A stretch of DNA of 64,000 nucleotides from Prevotella sp. Its GTDB lineage: Bacteria > Bacteroidota > Bacteroidia > Bacteroidales > Bacteroidaceae. The notes below the pieces were generated by a model, which saw nothing but the letters and a program-made list of their open reading frames with translations, was not told the DNA's origin and searched no databases. The stretch spans positions 62,001 to 126,000 of the forward strand of contig JAEAMQ010000024.1 in assembly GCA_016901395.1 (NCBI GenBank), in the 5' to 3' direction. Positions 1-9,834 of this stretch are shown piece after piece (position 1 is the stretch's first letter; each line of letters opens with the position of its first letter). The translations under genes and the position numbers were made by a program.

Positions 1-1
1 C

Positions 2-466
2 ACCAGTTTCTCGCATCATCCCTTCGGTCAGCGGTTTGTATTGGAGATGGACGACAATGTGCTCCGAGACAGTTTTCTCAATATCCCCATCGACTCATTG
101 ATGCACCATGCGACGGTGGCCCTGCAGCATGGGCATCCGGTATGCTGGGAGGGCGACGTCAGCGAGCCGGGCTTCGACTTCGACAAGGGAACGGCCGAAC
201 TGCAGCATGAGAAAGCCACGATAGACCAACTCTATCGCCAACGTAGCTTCGAGCAAAGGAAAACGACCGATGATCACGCCATGGAACTGTGCGGACTGGC
301 CCACGACCGTCAGGGCAACCGCTATTTTATCGCCAAGAACTCATGGGGGCCCAACAATCTTTACGGGGGATACATGTACCTGAGCTACAATTACGTGAAA
401 CTCAAGACCATAGCTTTATTTATGAGCAGAAAGGCGTATGAAGCGGGAACAACGAGTGGGAAATGA
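2..466 (+). CDS. C1-family cysteine aminopeptidase (PepC/bleomycin hydrolase-like), C-terminal part
   Basis: The frame is open from base 2, so this is the 3' end of a gene that begins before the window. The visible part holds the second half of a papain-fold catalytic site: the catalytic His lies in TTDDHAMELCGLA and the Asn in AKNSWGPNN, both spaced as in aminopeptidase C and bleomycin hydrolase. The catalytic Cys would lie upstream, outside the window. The ending, an LSYNYVKLKT strand and a short tail, fits the compact C-terminus of this family, whose last residues reach into the active site and give exopeptidase action. Bacteroidetes often export these enzymes, but the signal region cannot be seen here. 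The family call is firm; the exact substrate is unknown. Confidence 0.8.
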   Translation, partial: TSFSHHPFGQRFVLEMDDNVLRDSFLNIPIDSLMHHATVALQHGHPVCWEGDVSEPGFDFDKGTAELQHEKATIDQLYRQRSFEQRKTTDDHAMELCGLAHDRQGNRYFIAKNSWGPNNLYGGYMYLSYNYVKLKTIALFMSRKAYEAGTTSGK

Positions 467-602
467 CAAATTGGTGATGCCGGAAATAGGGAGTGAAGCT
501 ATCGCAGATACTTATTTTTTACAAGATTTAGAGAGAAACTGAATTCCTTCGGGCCTTGTTCATTTTTCCCTCCATATCCTCCATCGTTTGGAGAAATAGT
601 GC

Positions 603-610
603 TACCTTTG
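603..610 (+). promoter_or_regulatory. trpS promoter -7 element
   Basis: TACCTTTG matches the Bacteroidetes -7 consensus TAnnTTTG and lies 33 bp before the trpS start. No well-placed upstream TTG is seen. Confidence 0.55.
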
Positions 611-622
611 CACTATCAATAG

Positions 623-1732
<1,110 letters not shown>

Positions 1733-1744
1733 TCATACCATTTT

Positions 1745-1792
1745 AAGGAAGGACACCCTATCCCATTCGGGACAGGAGTCTTTCCTTTTTTT
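1745..1792 (+). terminator. Terminator after trpS
   Basis: An imperfect hairpin with outer arms AAGGAA and TTCCTT and an inner TCCC/GGGA pair is followed by a run of T, 12 bp after the trpS stop. Confidence 0.7.
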
Positions 1793-1848
1793 TAATCATC
1801 ATTATCTCAGGGATATGCCCGCTCATGTCCCCATAGCAATACCCCACA

Positions 1849-2679
1849 ATGCAAAGATTCATATACAGCCTCATCCTCTCTCTGGCCGTGATTTCCTCTT
1901 CGGCACAGGCTCTCGTGTTCAAAGCTCCGGTAGACTATGACTACGACAACCTGCGCCATGTAGAAATCAAAGATGGCCATTACACCATCGGTCAGCTGAA
2001 AAAAGGGCGATTTGTCCCTGTTGCTCCAGACACCTCCCGCCCCTTGGACTTCGGCGGAGAGACAACCTTCACAGCCTTCCTCAGTGCCGACGGCGACCAT
2101 GCCGTGCTGACACCTTCAAACCGCAATATGCATCAGCGCGAAGCATCACTCTACAGCCTCGGCGACCGTGTGCTCATGGCACAGAATATTGTCAGGGATG
2201 AAGCCGCCTCACGCCTCGACACCACCTATATGATGAGTTTCAAGGTGCGCAAACTGATGACGCAGGAGGGACTCCCCAAAGACTATGACGGACCCTTTGA
2301 GCTGGAAATGGATATCACTCCCGATGACACCACCACCACTTCCTCTGTGGAAATGGTCAACGACGAAGGAGACACACTGACCCTGCAAATGGACAAGCCA
2401 TCGCGCATGCTCACCCTCACACAGGGTTCCACGCGCATCACCATGTCCCTGCAAGATGCCGTAGACGAAGATATGGCGGGAGTGTGGCATCTCAATCTTA
2501 TGATAAGCCGACAGACAGCGGAGGTATTTGTCAACGAGGGTAGGGGAGTAATGAGCCATTCGATTACTCTGAACCATCCTCTTTCCACCGTCAGGCTGAT
2601 GTCTGAGGGCGGCAAAACGAAATTTTCCAATATCTGCATTTACCGCAAACCCATACAGCCCCTACGGCTGACACAATGA
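1849..2679 (+). CDS. Secreted protein of unknown function
   Basis: I do not recognise this 276-aa protein with certainty. The first 20 residues are a clear signal peptide (hydrophobic LILSLAVI then SSAQA), so it is exported. The mature part is rich in beta-strand patterns and acidic residues, with no Cys lipobox. The C-terminal stretch AEVFVNEGRGVMSHSITL followed by a strand ending in NICIYRK resembles the C-terminal beta-sandwich of GH32 fructan hydrolases, where a VEVFVNxGxxVMT strand is typical. The GH32 catalytic propeller is absent. It could be a carbohydrate-binding or concanavalin-like fold; that is an inference from one motif. Neighbours (trpS before, a glycosyltransferase after) do not help. 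Confidence 0.75.
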   Translation: MQRFIYSLILSLAVISSSAQALVFKAPVDYDYDNLRHVEIKDGHYTIGQLKKGRFVPVAPDTSRPLDFGGETTFTAFLSADGDHAVLTPSNRNMHQREASLYSLGDRVLMAQNIVRDEAASRLDTTYMMSFKVRKLMTQEGLPKDYDGPFELEMDITPDDTTTTSSVEMVNDEGDTLTLQMDKPSRMLTLTQGSTRITMSLQDAVDEDMAGVWHLNLMISRQTAEVFVNEGRGVMSHSITLNHPLSTVRLMSEGGKTKFSNICIYRKPIQPLRLTQ

Positions 2680-2776
2680 GTTGCCGCATGATGAAAGCGT
2701 GTGCCAACACCGTCAGACCTCTCCCATCCCCGTTTTCAACAGACTCAAGGGAGAGTGAGAAGGAGCTTGTTACAGC

Positions 2777-2882
2777 GTTTTCTTACCGTATTGCGTTCGC
2801 AATACACGCGTACTTCGTTCGCAATACACATGTACTCCGTTCGCAATACGCTCGTACTGCGAACGCCATACGGTAAGAAAAC
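2777..2882. repeat. Array A: four palindromic units, 22-bp period
   Basis: Four 18-bp imperfect palindromes (first unit GTATTGCGTTCGCAATAC) start at 2788, 2810, 2832 and 2854, exactly 22 bp apart, with 4-bp variable spacers. The array is enclosed by 24-bp inverted arms (2777-2800 and 2859-2882) with one mismatch. A second copy of the family lies at 32870-32953. It fills most of the 377-bp gap between the secreted protein and the next glycosyltransferase; the rest of the gap holds only the promoter at 3005. Confidence 0.9.
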
Positions 2883-3004
2883 ATACGCTTTCAGCAGAAC
2901 ATCGGGGCATTTTCGCCTGTCAACACTACCGTACAGGTTAAGAATAACCACTGTCTTTAAAAATAAAAAGCATGAAAACTTCAGTTATTCTGCAAAAAAA
3001 GGGT

Positions 3005-3012
3005 TATATTTG
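3005..3012 (+). promoter_or_regulatory. Promoter -7 element of GT32-like gene
   Basis: TATATTTG fits TAnnTTTG and stands 44 bp before the start codon of the glycosyltransferase gene. Confidence 0.5.
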
Positions 3013-3056
3013 CAACTGCTATTTCAATGACTAATAATCCAGATTCTGAATAACAC

Positions 3057-3770
3057 ATGATACCTAAAACGATACATCTCTGCTGGTTCAGCGACTCTCC
3101 CTTCCCTGTAGAAATCAAGGCCTGCATCCACTCGTGGCAAGAGAAGATGCCCGATTACACCATACGCCGATGGTCCATGGCCGACGCACGGGCCCTGCAC
3201 TGCGACTATATCGACGAGGCTCTGGCCCACCGCAAGTGGGCTTTTGCCGCCGACGCGGTAAGGTTTCATGCCGTCTACTCCGAAGGAGGAATCTATATGG
3301 ACAGCGACATCCTGCTCTACAAGAACTTTGAGCACCTCATTCCGCAAGAGGGCTTCGTGACATTCAACGAAAATCTGGTGAACAGCAACGCCCCGCTGTC
3401 ACTGCAGGCCGCCTTCTTCATGGCCGAGAAAGGCAACCGCTATTGCGGGCAGCTGGCCGAATACTATCGCAACCATCATTTCGTGCAGCCTGACGGGAGC
3501 CTCGACGAGACCATTTCGCCGCATATCATGGGGCGCATCGCCGCCAGATACGGTCTGCAGGACGTGCAGGAGATACAACGTCTGGATGGCATCACGGTCT
3601 ATCCCACGGCCTATGTCGCACCCCGCAAGAAGTATCAGCGACACGAGGAGACCTTTGCCCGACACCTGGTGAACCATAGTTGGAAGAAAAGGAAGTTTGG
3701 AAGGAAAATAGAGATATTCTTCAAGCACAATTATCATATCGTGAAATATCTGCTTTTCAAGCAGTATTAA
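3057..3770 (+). CDS. GT32-like (OCH1/capsular type) glycosyltransferase
   Basis: The 237-aa protein begins with IPKTIHLCWF, the usual first strand of the GT32/OCH1-like family. It carries the DXD motif in GGIYMDSDILLY near residue 80, preceded by the conserved AFAADAVRFHAVYSEGG helix. These residues bind the nucleotide-sugar through a divalent metal. There is no signal peptide and no membrane segment, so it acts in the cytoplasm, probably on a surface polysaccharide or lipid-linked acceptor. It is monocistronic and not next to the other sugar transferases at 39-43 kb. The family is clear; donor and acceptor are unknown. Confidence 0.85.
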   Translation: MIPKTIHLCWFSDSPFPVEIKACIHSWQEKMPDYTIRRWSMADARALHCDYIDEALAHRKWAFAADAVRFHAVYSEGGIYMDSDILLYKNFEHLIPQEGFVTFNENLVNSNAPLSLQAAFFMAEKGNRYCGQLAEYYRNHHFVQPDGSLDETISPHIMGRIAARYGLQDVQEIQRLDGITVYPTAYVAPRKKYQRHEETFARHLVNHSWKKRKFGRKIEIFFKHNYHIVKYLLFKQY

Positions 3771-3805
3771 ACGGTTGAGAAGGCTTTCTTTTTTTTATTT
3801 TTCCT

Positions 3806-3836
3806 TTGCGCTTTCTGTTTTTTTACACTAACTTTG
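3806..3836 (+). promoter_or_regulatory. leuS promoter (TTG-N20-TAACTTTG)
   Basis: TTG at 3806-3808 and TAACTTTG at 3829-3836 are 20 bp apart, a full match to the Bacteroidetes sigma-ABfr promoter, 46 bp before the leuS start. Confidence 0.75.
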
Positions 3837-3882
3837 CAATTGTCTATGTTTAGATACAAGAATATAAAAACAACACACTATA

Positions 3883-6744
3883 ATGGAATACAAATTCAGT
3901 GATATTGAGAAAAAATGGCAAACTCTCTGGGTAGAGAGGAAAACCTATAAGGTTGTAGAAGATCCCAACCGTCCGAAATACTATGTTCTGAACATGTTCC
4001 CCTACCCATCAGGTGCCGGACTCCATGTGGGTCATCCTCTCGGATATATTGCCAGCGACATTTATGCACGATATAAGCGTCTGAACGGCTTCAACGTACT
4101 CAACCCGATGGGCTACGATGCCTACGGATTGCCTGCTGAACAGTATGCCATCAAGACCGGACAGCATCCTGCCATCACCACCGAGGAGAATATCAATCAC
4201 TATCGTGAACAGCTGGACAAGATAGGATTTTGCTTCGACTGGGACCGTGAGGTGCGCACCTGCGACCCCGAATATTATCACTGGACGCAGTGGGCTTTTG
4301 AGCGAATGTTTAATTCTTATTTCGACAAAACCCAGAACAAGGCACTGTCTATCGACCAGCTGATCAATCATTTTAAGCATTTCGGCACCGAAGATCTCAA
4401 CGTGGCCCAGTCGGATGAGACCCTGTCATTTACCGCCGACGAGTGGAACGCCATGAGTGAGGCCGAGCAGAGCCGCGTGCTGATGAACTACCGCATAGCC
4501 TATAAGGGCGAGACGATGGTCAACTGGTGTGCCGGACTGGGCACCGTGCTGGCCAACGACGAGGTGGTAGAGGGCGTGAGTGTGCGCGGAGGATACCCCG
4601 TGGTGCAGAAGAAGATGAGCCAGTGGTGCCTGCGTGTGTCTGCCTACGCCCAGCGGTTGCTGGAGGGTCTGGACTCCGTGCAGTGGAGCGACTCCATCAC
4701 CGAGACCCAGAAAAACTGGATCGGACGTTCTGAAGGTACTGAGGTGGAATTCACCATTCTCAACTCTCCATTATCATTCACCATCTTCACTACCCGTGCA
4801 GACACCATGTTTGGCGTAACGTTCATGGTGCTTGCACCCGAGTCTGACTATGTGTCTCAGGTGACAACGCCCGAGCAGAAGGCTGCTGTCGACGAATACC
4901 TGAACTATGTGAAGAAGCGCACCGAGCTCGATCGCATGTCCGACCGCAAGGTGACGGGTGTGTTCACGGGTTCCTATGCCATCAACCCCTTTACCCAGGA
5001 GGCTATCCCCATCTGGGTTTCCGAGTATGTGCTGGCAGGCTATGGCACGGGTGCCATCATGGCTGTGCCGGCCCACGACAGCCGCGACTATGCGTTTGCC
5101 AAGCATTTCGGTCTGCCGATTGTGCCGCTCATCGAGGGTGCCGACGTGTCGGAGGAGAGCTTCGACGCCAAGGAAGGCATCGTGACCAACTCGCCCGCCG
5201 AGGGCAAGGAGAGCCTCGACGGCTTCAGTCTCAACGGTCTCACGGTGAAGGAAGCGATAGCCGCCACCAAGCGGTTTGTGACCGAGAAAGGCATTGGACG
5301 GGTGAAAGTGAACTACCGTATCCGTGATGCCATCTTCTCCCGCCAGCGTTATTGGGGTGAGCCGTTCCCCGTTTACTACGACAACGGCATCCCCAAGATG
5401 ATTCCCGAGGAGTGTCTCCCCATCGAGTTGCCGGAGATCAAGGAATACAAGCCGACAGAGACGGGTGAGCCGCCATTGGGTCGCGCCACCAAGTGGGCAT
5501 GGGATACGAGCACAAATACGGTGGTGGAGAACAGTATGATTGACGAGCAGACGGTATTCCCCATCGACCTTTACACCATGCCTGGATTTGCGGGTTCGAG
5601 TGCCTATTACCTGCGTTATATGGATCCCCACAATGTACATTCACTGGTTTGCCAGTCGGCTGACGAATACTGGCGACAGGTAGACCTCTACGTGGGCGGT
5701 ACGGAGCATGCCACAGGACACCTCATCTACAGCCGTTTCTGGAACAAGTTCCTCTATGATCAGGGTGTGAGCTGCGAGGAAGAACCCTTCCAGAAGCTCA
5801 TCAATCAGGGCATGATTCAGGGCCGAAGCAACTTTGTGTATCGTGTCAACGAGCTCTCGACCAGCGAGAAACCGGTGTTTGTTAGCTACAATCTGCGTGG
5901 ACAATACAAGGATGTGACACCGATTCATGTGTGGGTAAACCTCGTGAAAAACGACATTCTCGACGTGGAGGCCTTCAAACAGTGGAGTCCTGAATACGAG
6001 AATGCGGAGTTTATCCTCGAAAATGACAAATATATCTGTGGATGGGCCATAGAGAAAATGTCGAAGTCGATGTACAATGTGGTCAACCCCGACGATATTG
6101 TGCGCGACTATGGAGCCGATACTCTGCGTCTCTATGAGATGTTCCTTGGCCCTGTAGAGGCCAGCAAGCCCTGGGATACCAATGGTATTGACGGCTGTTT
6201 CCGCTTCCTGAAGAAGTTCTGGAACCTCTTCTGGGACAATCGTTCCGGGAAGTTTGTCGTAGACGATTCGGCCCCTTCAAAAGAGAGTTTGAAGAGCGTT
6301 CATAAGCTCATCAAGAAGGTGTCGGGCGACATCGAGAGTTTCTCCTACAACACAAGCATATCAGCCTTCATGATCTGCGTGAACGAATTGGGTCAGCAGA
6401 AGTGTCACAGCCGTGAGCTGTTGCGCCAGATGGTGATTCTCATCGCACCTTTCACACCCCACATTGCCGAGGAACTCTGGGAGCAACTTGGTGAGGAAGG
6501 CTCTGTCTGCGATGCTCAATGGCCAGCCTGGAACGAGGAATACCTCAAGGAAGACGAGATTCAGATGACCGTGAGCTTCAACGGAAAGGCCCGCTATCAG
6601 AAGATGTTCTCTGCTGAAGCCAGCAAGGAGGACATCGAAAAGCAAACCCTCGACGACGACCGCACTGCCAAATATCTCGACGGCAAACAAGTGATGAAAG
6701 TCATTGTGGTGCCGAAGAAGATCATCAACATTGTGGTGAAGTAG
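3883..6744 (+). CDS. leuS: Leucyl-tRNA synthetase
   Basis: This 953-aa class Ia synthetase charges tRNA-Leu in the cytoplasm. The HIGH motif is seen as [12 protein letters not shown] near residue 49 and KMSKS as EKMSKSMYN near residue 725. The CP1 editing domain lies between, with [10 protein letters not shown] and the [15 protein letters not shown] segment typical of the editing pocket, and the anticodon-binding domain follows. The length is in the usual bacterial range with the long form common in Bacteroidetes. One odd point: the segment [13 protein letters not shown] at 4750-4790 is encoded by DNA that resembles a low-complexity intergenic repeat. The identity is certain. Confidence 0.97.
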   Translation: MEYKFSDIEKKWQTLWVERKTYKVVEDPNRPKYYVLNMFPYPSGAGLHVGHPLGYIASDIYARYKRLNGFNVLNPMGYDAYGLPAEQYAIKTGQHPAITTEENINHYREQLDKIGFCFDWDREVRTCDPEYYHWTQWAFERMFNSYFDKTQNKALSIDQLINHFKHFGTEDLNVAQSDETLSFTADEWNAMSEAEQSRVLMNYRIAYKGETMVNWCAGLGTVLANDEVVEGVSVRGGYPVVQKKMSQWCLRVSAYAQRLLEGLDSVQWSDSITETQKNWIGRSEGTEVEFTILNSPLSFTIFTTRADTMFGVTFMVLAPESDYVSQVTTPEQKAAVDEYLNYVKKRTELDRMSDRKVTGVFTGSYAINPFTQEAIPIWVSEYVLAGYGTGAIMAVPAHDSRDYAFAKHFGLPIVPLIEGADVSEESFDAKEGIVTNSPAEGKESLDGFSLNGLTVKEAIAATKRFVTEKGIGRVKVNYRIRDAIFSRQRYWGEPFPVYYDNGIPKMIPEECLPIELPEIKEYKPTETGEPPLGRATKWAWDTSTNTVVENSMIDEQTVFPIDLYTMPGFAGSSAYYLRYMDPHNVHSLVCQSADEYWRQVDLYVGGTEHATGHLIYSRFWNKFLYDQGVSCEEEPFQKLINQGMIQGRSNFVYRVNELSTSEKPVFVSYNLRGQYKDVTPIHVWVNLVKNDILDVEAFKQWSPEYENAEFILENDKYICGWAIEKMSKSMYNVVNPDDIVRDYGADTLRLYEMFLGPVEASKPWDTNGIDGCFRFLKKFWNLFWDNRSGKFVVDDSAPSKESLKSVHKLIKKVSGDIESFSYNTSISAFMICVNELGQQKCHSRELLRQMVILIAPFTPHIAEELWEQLGEEGSVCDAQWPAWNEEYLKEDEIQMTVSFNGKARYQKMFSAEASKEDIEKQTLDDDRTAKYLDGKQVMKVIVVPKKIINIVVK

Positions 6745-6778
6745 TGTGTTAGTGGGGTGGTGTGTTGGTGAGTTGGTT
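6745..6778. repeat. GTTGGTG-rich repeat, left flank of the four-helix-bundle gene
   Basis: A G/T-only low-complexity stretch (GTTAGTGGGGTGGTGTG and similar) begins directly after the leuS stop. It is roughly the reverse complement of the C/A-rich stretch at 7191-7275, and the same type of sequence recurs at 44660-44775. Confidence 0.8.
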
Positions 6779-6823
6779 TTCATGGTTGTCAGTATATGGC
6801 TTTGATCGTTCAAAAAACTGTTT

Positions 6824-7240
6824 ATGGAGAAGTTCTATTACAGAAGACTGAATGTCTATCAGAATGCCAAAACGCTGGTCATTGAAATCTACAACCTACT
6901 CAACATCTTCCCCAAGACCGAGATGTTTGCCCTTTGCAGTCAGATCAGAAGGGCATCCACCTCCGTCCTCCTCAACATAGCCGAAGGCACTGGAAGGTTT
7001 TCTCCCAAGGAGAAAATACGCTTTCTTGATATTGCCAACGGCTCCCTGCTTGAGGTTTCGAGCCAGATGGATGTTGCAGAAAGTCTGGGATATATCAGTC
7101 ATGAGCAGTTGGAACACTTCGATGAAGCCATATTGGTAATCTCAAAGCAACTCTCCAAACTCATTTCTGCCATCGCCAACGGTCATCCACAACCCACTAA
7201 CTCACCATCAAACCCACCCACCAACTCACCCACTCACTAA
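6824..7240 (+). CDS. Four-helix-bundle protein (S23/IVP family)
   Basis: The 138-aa protein matches the four-helix-bundle family first found in intervening sequences of 23S rRNA genes. Diagnostic segments are YRRLNVYQNAKTLV at the start, the central QIRRASTSVLLNIAEGTGRF with its conserved Arg and NIAEG turn, and LDIANGSLLEVSSQMDVAESLGY. Family members are pentameric bundles; the Avd protein of diversity-generating retroelements is a relative. No retroelement reverse transcriptase or rRNA is present, so it is an orphan. Its last 19 residues (Pro/Asn/Thr/Ser-rich, ending NPPTNSPTH) are encoded by the flanking repeat, so the gene runs into it. The function is unknown. Confidence 0.85.
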   Translation: MEKFYYRRLNVYQNAKTLVIEIYNLLNIFPKTEMFALCSQIRRASTSVLLNIAEGTGRFSPKEKIRFLDIANGSLLEVSSQMDVAESLGYISHEQLEHFDEAILVISKQLSKLISAIANGHPQPTNSPSNPPTNSPTH

Positions 7241-7275
7241 CAAACCAACCCACCAACAAACCCACCCACCACCCC
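7191..7275. repeat. ACCCACCAAC-rich repeat, right flank of the four-helix-bundle gene
   Basis: An A/C-rich low-complexity stretch of about 85 bp is roughly inverted with respect to 6745-6778. It encodes the end of the four-helix-bundle protein and runs up to the base before the next ATG, so it may also take the place of a normal leader for the YitT-like gene. Confidence 0.8.
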
Positions 7276-8271
7276 ATGACCATCGACCATCGCATCATAC
7301 TCAATGAAACCAAGGATTATATCTTTATAACCCTTGGACTCATGTTATATGCCTTTGCATGGACATTCTTCCTGTTGCCCTACGAAATTGTAACCGGAGG
7401 AGTGACCGGTATGTCTGCCATCATCTTCTATGCCATTAAGATTCCAATTGAATACAGTTATTTTGTTATCAATGCTGTGTTGTTGGCATTGGCACTGAAG
7501 ATATTGGGCGTGAAGTTCCTGATGAAGACTATCTATGCTATTTTTGCCTTATCCTTCATGCTTTGGATATCGCAGAAGCTCATGCCCGTAGACGAAGCCG
7601 GACACTATGTGAAGATATTGGGCGAGGGTCAGGACTTCATGTCACTGCTCATCGGCTGTACAATGACCGGCACATCACTGGCCATCGTGTTCATGAACAA
7701 TGGTTCGACGGGTGGAACAGATATCATTGCTGCCTCAGTCAACAAGTTCTATAACCTGTCTTTGGGTCAGGTGCTCATCGCCGTAGACCTTTGCATCATC
7801 GGCAGCTGTCTCTTTGTGCCGCAGTTTGGCGACGGATTAAACCGCATACACAAGGTGGTTTTCGGTCTCTGTACTATGGTGGTGGAGAACTTCATGCTCG
7901 ACTACGTGATGAATGCACGCCGGGAATCGGTGCAGTTTATGATCTTTTCGAAGAAGTATCAGGAGATTGCCAATGCCATCGGAACACAGATGGACCACGG
8001 CGTAACGATACTCGACGGACACGGATGGTACACCGGACAGGATATGAAGGTGCTGTGTATCCTCGCCAAAAAGCGTGAGAGCACATCGATATTCCGACTC
8101 ATCAAGATTATCGATCCTAACGCTTTTGTGAGCCAAAGTTCTGTCATCGGTGTTTATGGAGAGGGTTTTGACAATATCAAAGTGAAGGTAACGCAGAACC
8201 ATATCGACAACACCCTGCCCAAATCCACGGGAAATATCTCCCAGAACAAACCTCAATCAGAAGAAAAATAA
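7276..8271 (+). CDS. YitT family membrane protein (DUF161 + DUF2179)
   Basis: This 331-aa protein has an N-terminal half with five or six hydrophobic segments, starting with FITLGLMLYAFAWTFFLLPYEIVTGGVTG, the typical first block of YitT proteins (LLPxxIVTGGVTG). A second block NNGSTGGTDIIA carries the repeated Gly-rich motif of the family. The C-terminal third (from about residue 225) is a soluble DUF2179 domain with HGVTILDGHGWYTGQD. It sits in the inner membrane; the transported or sensed substrate is unknown for the family. rdgB follows after 12 bp, so the two are probably co-transcribed. Confidence 0.9.
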   Translation: MTIDHRIILNETKDYIFITLGLMLYAFAWTFFLLPYEIVTGGVTGMSAIIFYAIKIPIEYSYFVINAVLLALALKILGVKFLMKTIYAIFALSFMLWISQKLMPVDEAGHYVKILGEGQDFMSLLIGCTMTGTSLAIVFMNNGSTGGTDIIAASVNKFYNLSLGQVLIAVDLCIIGSCLFVPQFGDGLNRIHKVVFGLCTMVVENFMLDYVMNARRESVQFMIFSKKYQEIANAIGTQMDHGVTILDGHGWYTGQDMKVLCILAKKRESTSIFRLIKIIDPNAFVSQSSVIGVYGEGFDNIKVKVTQNHIDNTLPKSTGNISQNKPQSEEK

Positions 8272-8283
8272 ACTGCATCGGTC

Positions 8284-8880
8284 ATGAAAATCGTATTTGC
8301 GACCAACAATAATCATAAGTTACAGGAAATCCGTGAGATACTCGGGCCTGAGTTTGAAATCGTTTCTCTCGCCGACATTGGATGCCACACGGACATCCCC
8401 GAGACTGGAAACACACTCGAAGAGAATGCTCATCAGAAGGCGGAATATATCTTCGACCATTATCATCTCAACTGTTTTGCCGACGATACGGGCCTCGAAG
8501 TGGAGGCGTTGAATGGTGCACCGGGCGTGCATTCGGCCCGTTATGCCGAGGGAACAGACCACGACAGCAATGCGAATATGGACAAACTCCTGCGCGAACT
8601 GGGCGATAACCCGAACCGAAAAGCACGTTTCCGCACCGTCATCTCACTCATCACGATGGAGGGCGACAACCCTCTCTGCAGTCGAGAATACCAGTTTGAG
8701 GGTGAGGTGAAAGGCCGTATAGACACAGAAAAACATGGTAACGAGGGCTTCGGATATGACCCATTGTTCATCCCCGAAGGCTATGACAAGAGCTTTGCAG
8801 AGCTGGGAGAGGAAATCAAAAACCAGATTTCGCATCGTGCCAGGGCCGTGAAGAAACTGGCAGAGCACCTCAAAGCATGA
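8284..8880 (+). CDS. rdgB: RdgB/HAM1 family dITP/XTP pyrophosphatase
   Basis: This 198-aa enzyme removes non-canonical purine nucleoside triphosphates (dITP, ITP, XTP) from the pool by cutting them to monophosphate and pyrophosphate. All family blocks are seen: [12 protein letters not shown] at the N-terminus, [24 protein letters not shown] in the middle, [12 protein letters not shown] near residue 155 and [11 protein letters not shown] at the end. The length is standard. It follows the YitT-like gene by 12 bp in the same direction, and the large repeat cassette starts soon after its stop. Confidence 0.96.
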   Translation: MKIVFATNNNHKLQEIREILGPEFEIVSLADIGCHTDIPETGNTLEENAHQKAEYIFDHYHLNCFADDTGLEVEALNGAPGVHSARYAEGTDHDSNANMDKLLRELGDNPNRKARFRTVISLITMEGDNPLCSREYQFEGEVKGRIDTEKHGNEGFGYDPLFIPEGYDKSFAELGEEIKNQISHRARAVKKLAEHLKA

Positions 8881-8975
8881 ATTATTTTTGTCCACTAAAG
8901 GTATAATGTTACCTAAATAAAGTCTGGACAGATGCTCTTTCTGTGAATTTTTGAATTTAGTGGATTGAAATATGG

Positions 8976-9320
8976 GGTCCACTAAAGACACAAAAGGCTC
9001 AAAAAGTAAGCTGCCGCGCATTCTAATGAATGCTTAAGGACACAGACATTACAATGAATAAATGGTCCATAAAAGGCACTAAAGGCTCAGAAAAGATGCT
9101 GACGCGCATTCTGAAGAATGCTTAAGGACACAGACATTACAATGAATAAATGGTCCACAAAAGGCACTAAAGGCCCAGAAAAGATGCTGACGCGCATTCT
9201 AATGAATGCTTAAGGACACAGACATTACAATGAATAAATGGTCCACAAAAGGCACTAAAAACTCAAAAAGGGTAATCTTTCGCGCATTCTAAAGAATGCT
9301 TAAGAGCACAGACATTACTC
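8976..9320 (+). repeat. Left arm of GxxExxY cassette: four 88-bp direct repeats
   Basis: Four tandem copies begin with GGTCC at 8976, 9064, 9152 and 9240, exactly 88 bp apart; the fourth is truncated. Each carries the hairpin GCATTC-N4-GAATGC, with loops TAAT, TGAA, TAAT and TAAA. The rest of the gap before the cassette (8881-8975) holds a related TTAGTGGA/TCCACTAA inverted pair and no gene. Confidence 0.95.
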
Positions 9321-9321
9321 C

Positions 9322-9389
9322 ATAATAGTGTTTTAAACCGTTAATAATAGTGTTTTAAACCGTTAATAATAGTGTTTTAAGCAGTTATA
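9322..9389. repeat. Three 22-bp direct repeats upstream of the GxxExxY gene
   Basis: The core AATAGTGTTTTAAACCGTT starts at 9324, 9346 and 9368, a strict 22-bp period, with a near-palindromic GTTTTAAAC centre. The third copy has two changes. The array ends about 35 bp before the ATG, the right place for an operator of the gene that follows. Confidence 0.9.
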
Positions 9390-9422
9390 TTTCGGCCTAT
9401 TGTCGGATTTAATAAATACCAA

Positions 9423-9809
9423 ATGGAAACTCATCAAGACAATTACCTTTATCAAGAGGAATCCTATAAGATCATCGGGGCGGCTTTGAATGTGCATAAA
9501 AGTTTAGGATGCGGTTTTCTTGAAGCGGTCTATGGCGATGCCTTGGAGATAGAATTTGCCCAACAGGGAATAGCATACGAAAGAGAAAAGCGTATCAACA
9601 TTGAATACAAAGGATATCAACTGAACCACCAATATTGCGCAGACTTTGTTTGTTTCGGTAAGATCATTGTTGAACTGAAGGCTTTGGACCAAGTCAATAA
9701 CCAACATTATTCTCAAGTAATCAATTATTTGAAGGCTTCAAAGATGAAGTTAGGCATTCTCCTAAACTTCGGAGAGGTAACGCTAAAACCCAAAAGAATC
9801 ATCTATTAA
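9423..9809 (+). CDS. GxxExxY family protein (PD-(D/E)XK nuclease-like)
   Basis: The 128-aa protein carries the name-giving motif as GCGFLEAVYGDAL near residue 35, after the usual IIGAALNVHKSLG helix. The C-terminal half contains ADFVCFGKIIVELKA, which fits the D-(x)n-E-x-K signature of PD-(D/E)XK nucleases, with an active-site Asp in ADFV and Glu/Lys in VELKA. The following helix (YSQVINYLKASKMKLGILLNFG) and KRIIY ending are typical. Family members are common orphans in Bacteroidetes with no proven function. What is odd is the setting: 88-bp hairpin repeats flank it in inverted orientation, and three 22-bp repeats precede it. Nuclease activity is inferred from motifs only. Confidence 0.9.
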   Translation: METHQDNYLYQEESYKIIGAALNVHKSLGCGFLEAVYGDALEIEFAQQGIAYEREKRINIEYKGYQLNHQYCADFVCFGKIIVELKALDQVNNQHYSQVINYLKASKMKLGILLNFGEVTLKPKRIIY

Positions 9810-9834
9810 CAGCCTATTTTTTCAATAGACAAAG

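Noticed and set aside
2777-2882. CRISPR-like array
   Set aside because: Spacers between units are only 3-5 bp in all the 22-bp arrays, units are imperfect palindromes, and no cas gene is present.
6824-7240. Intervening sequence in a 23S rRNA gene
   Set aside because: The protein belongs to that family, but no rRNA sequence is nearby and its neighbours are leuS and a YitT-like gene.
6824-7240. Accessory gene of a diversity-generating retroelement
   Set aside because: No reverse transcriptase and no template/variable repeat pair were found in the window.
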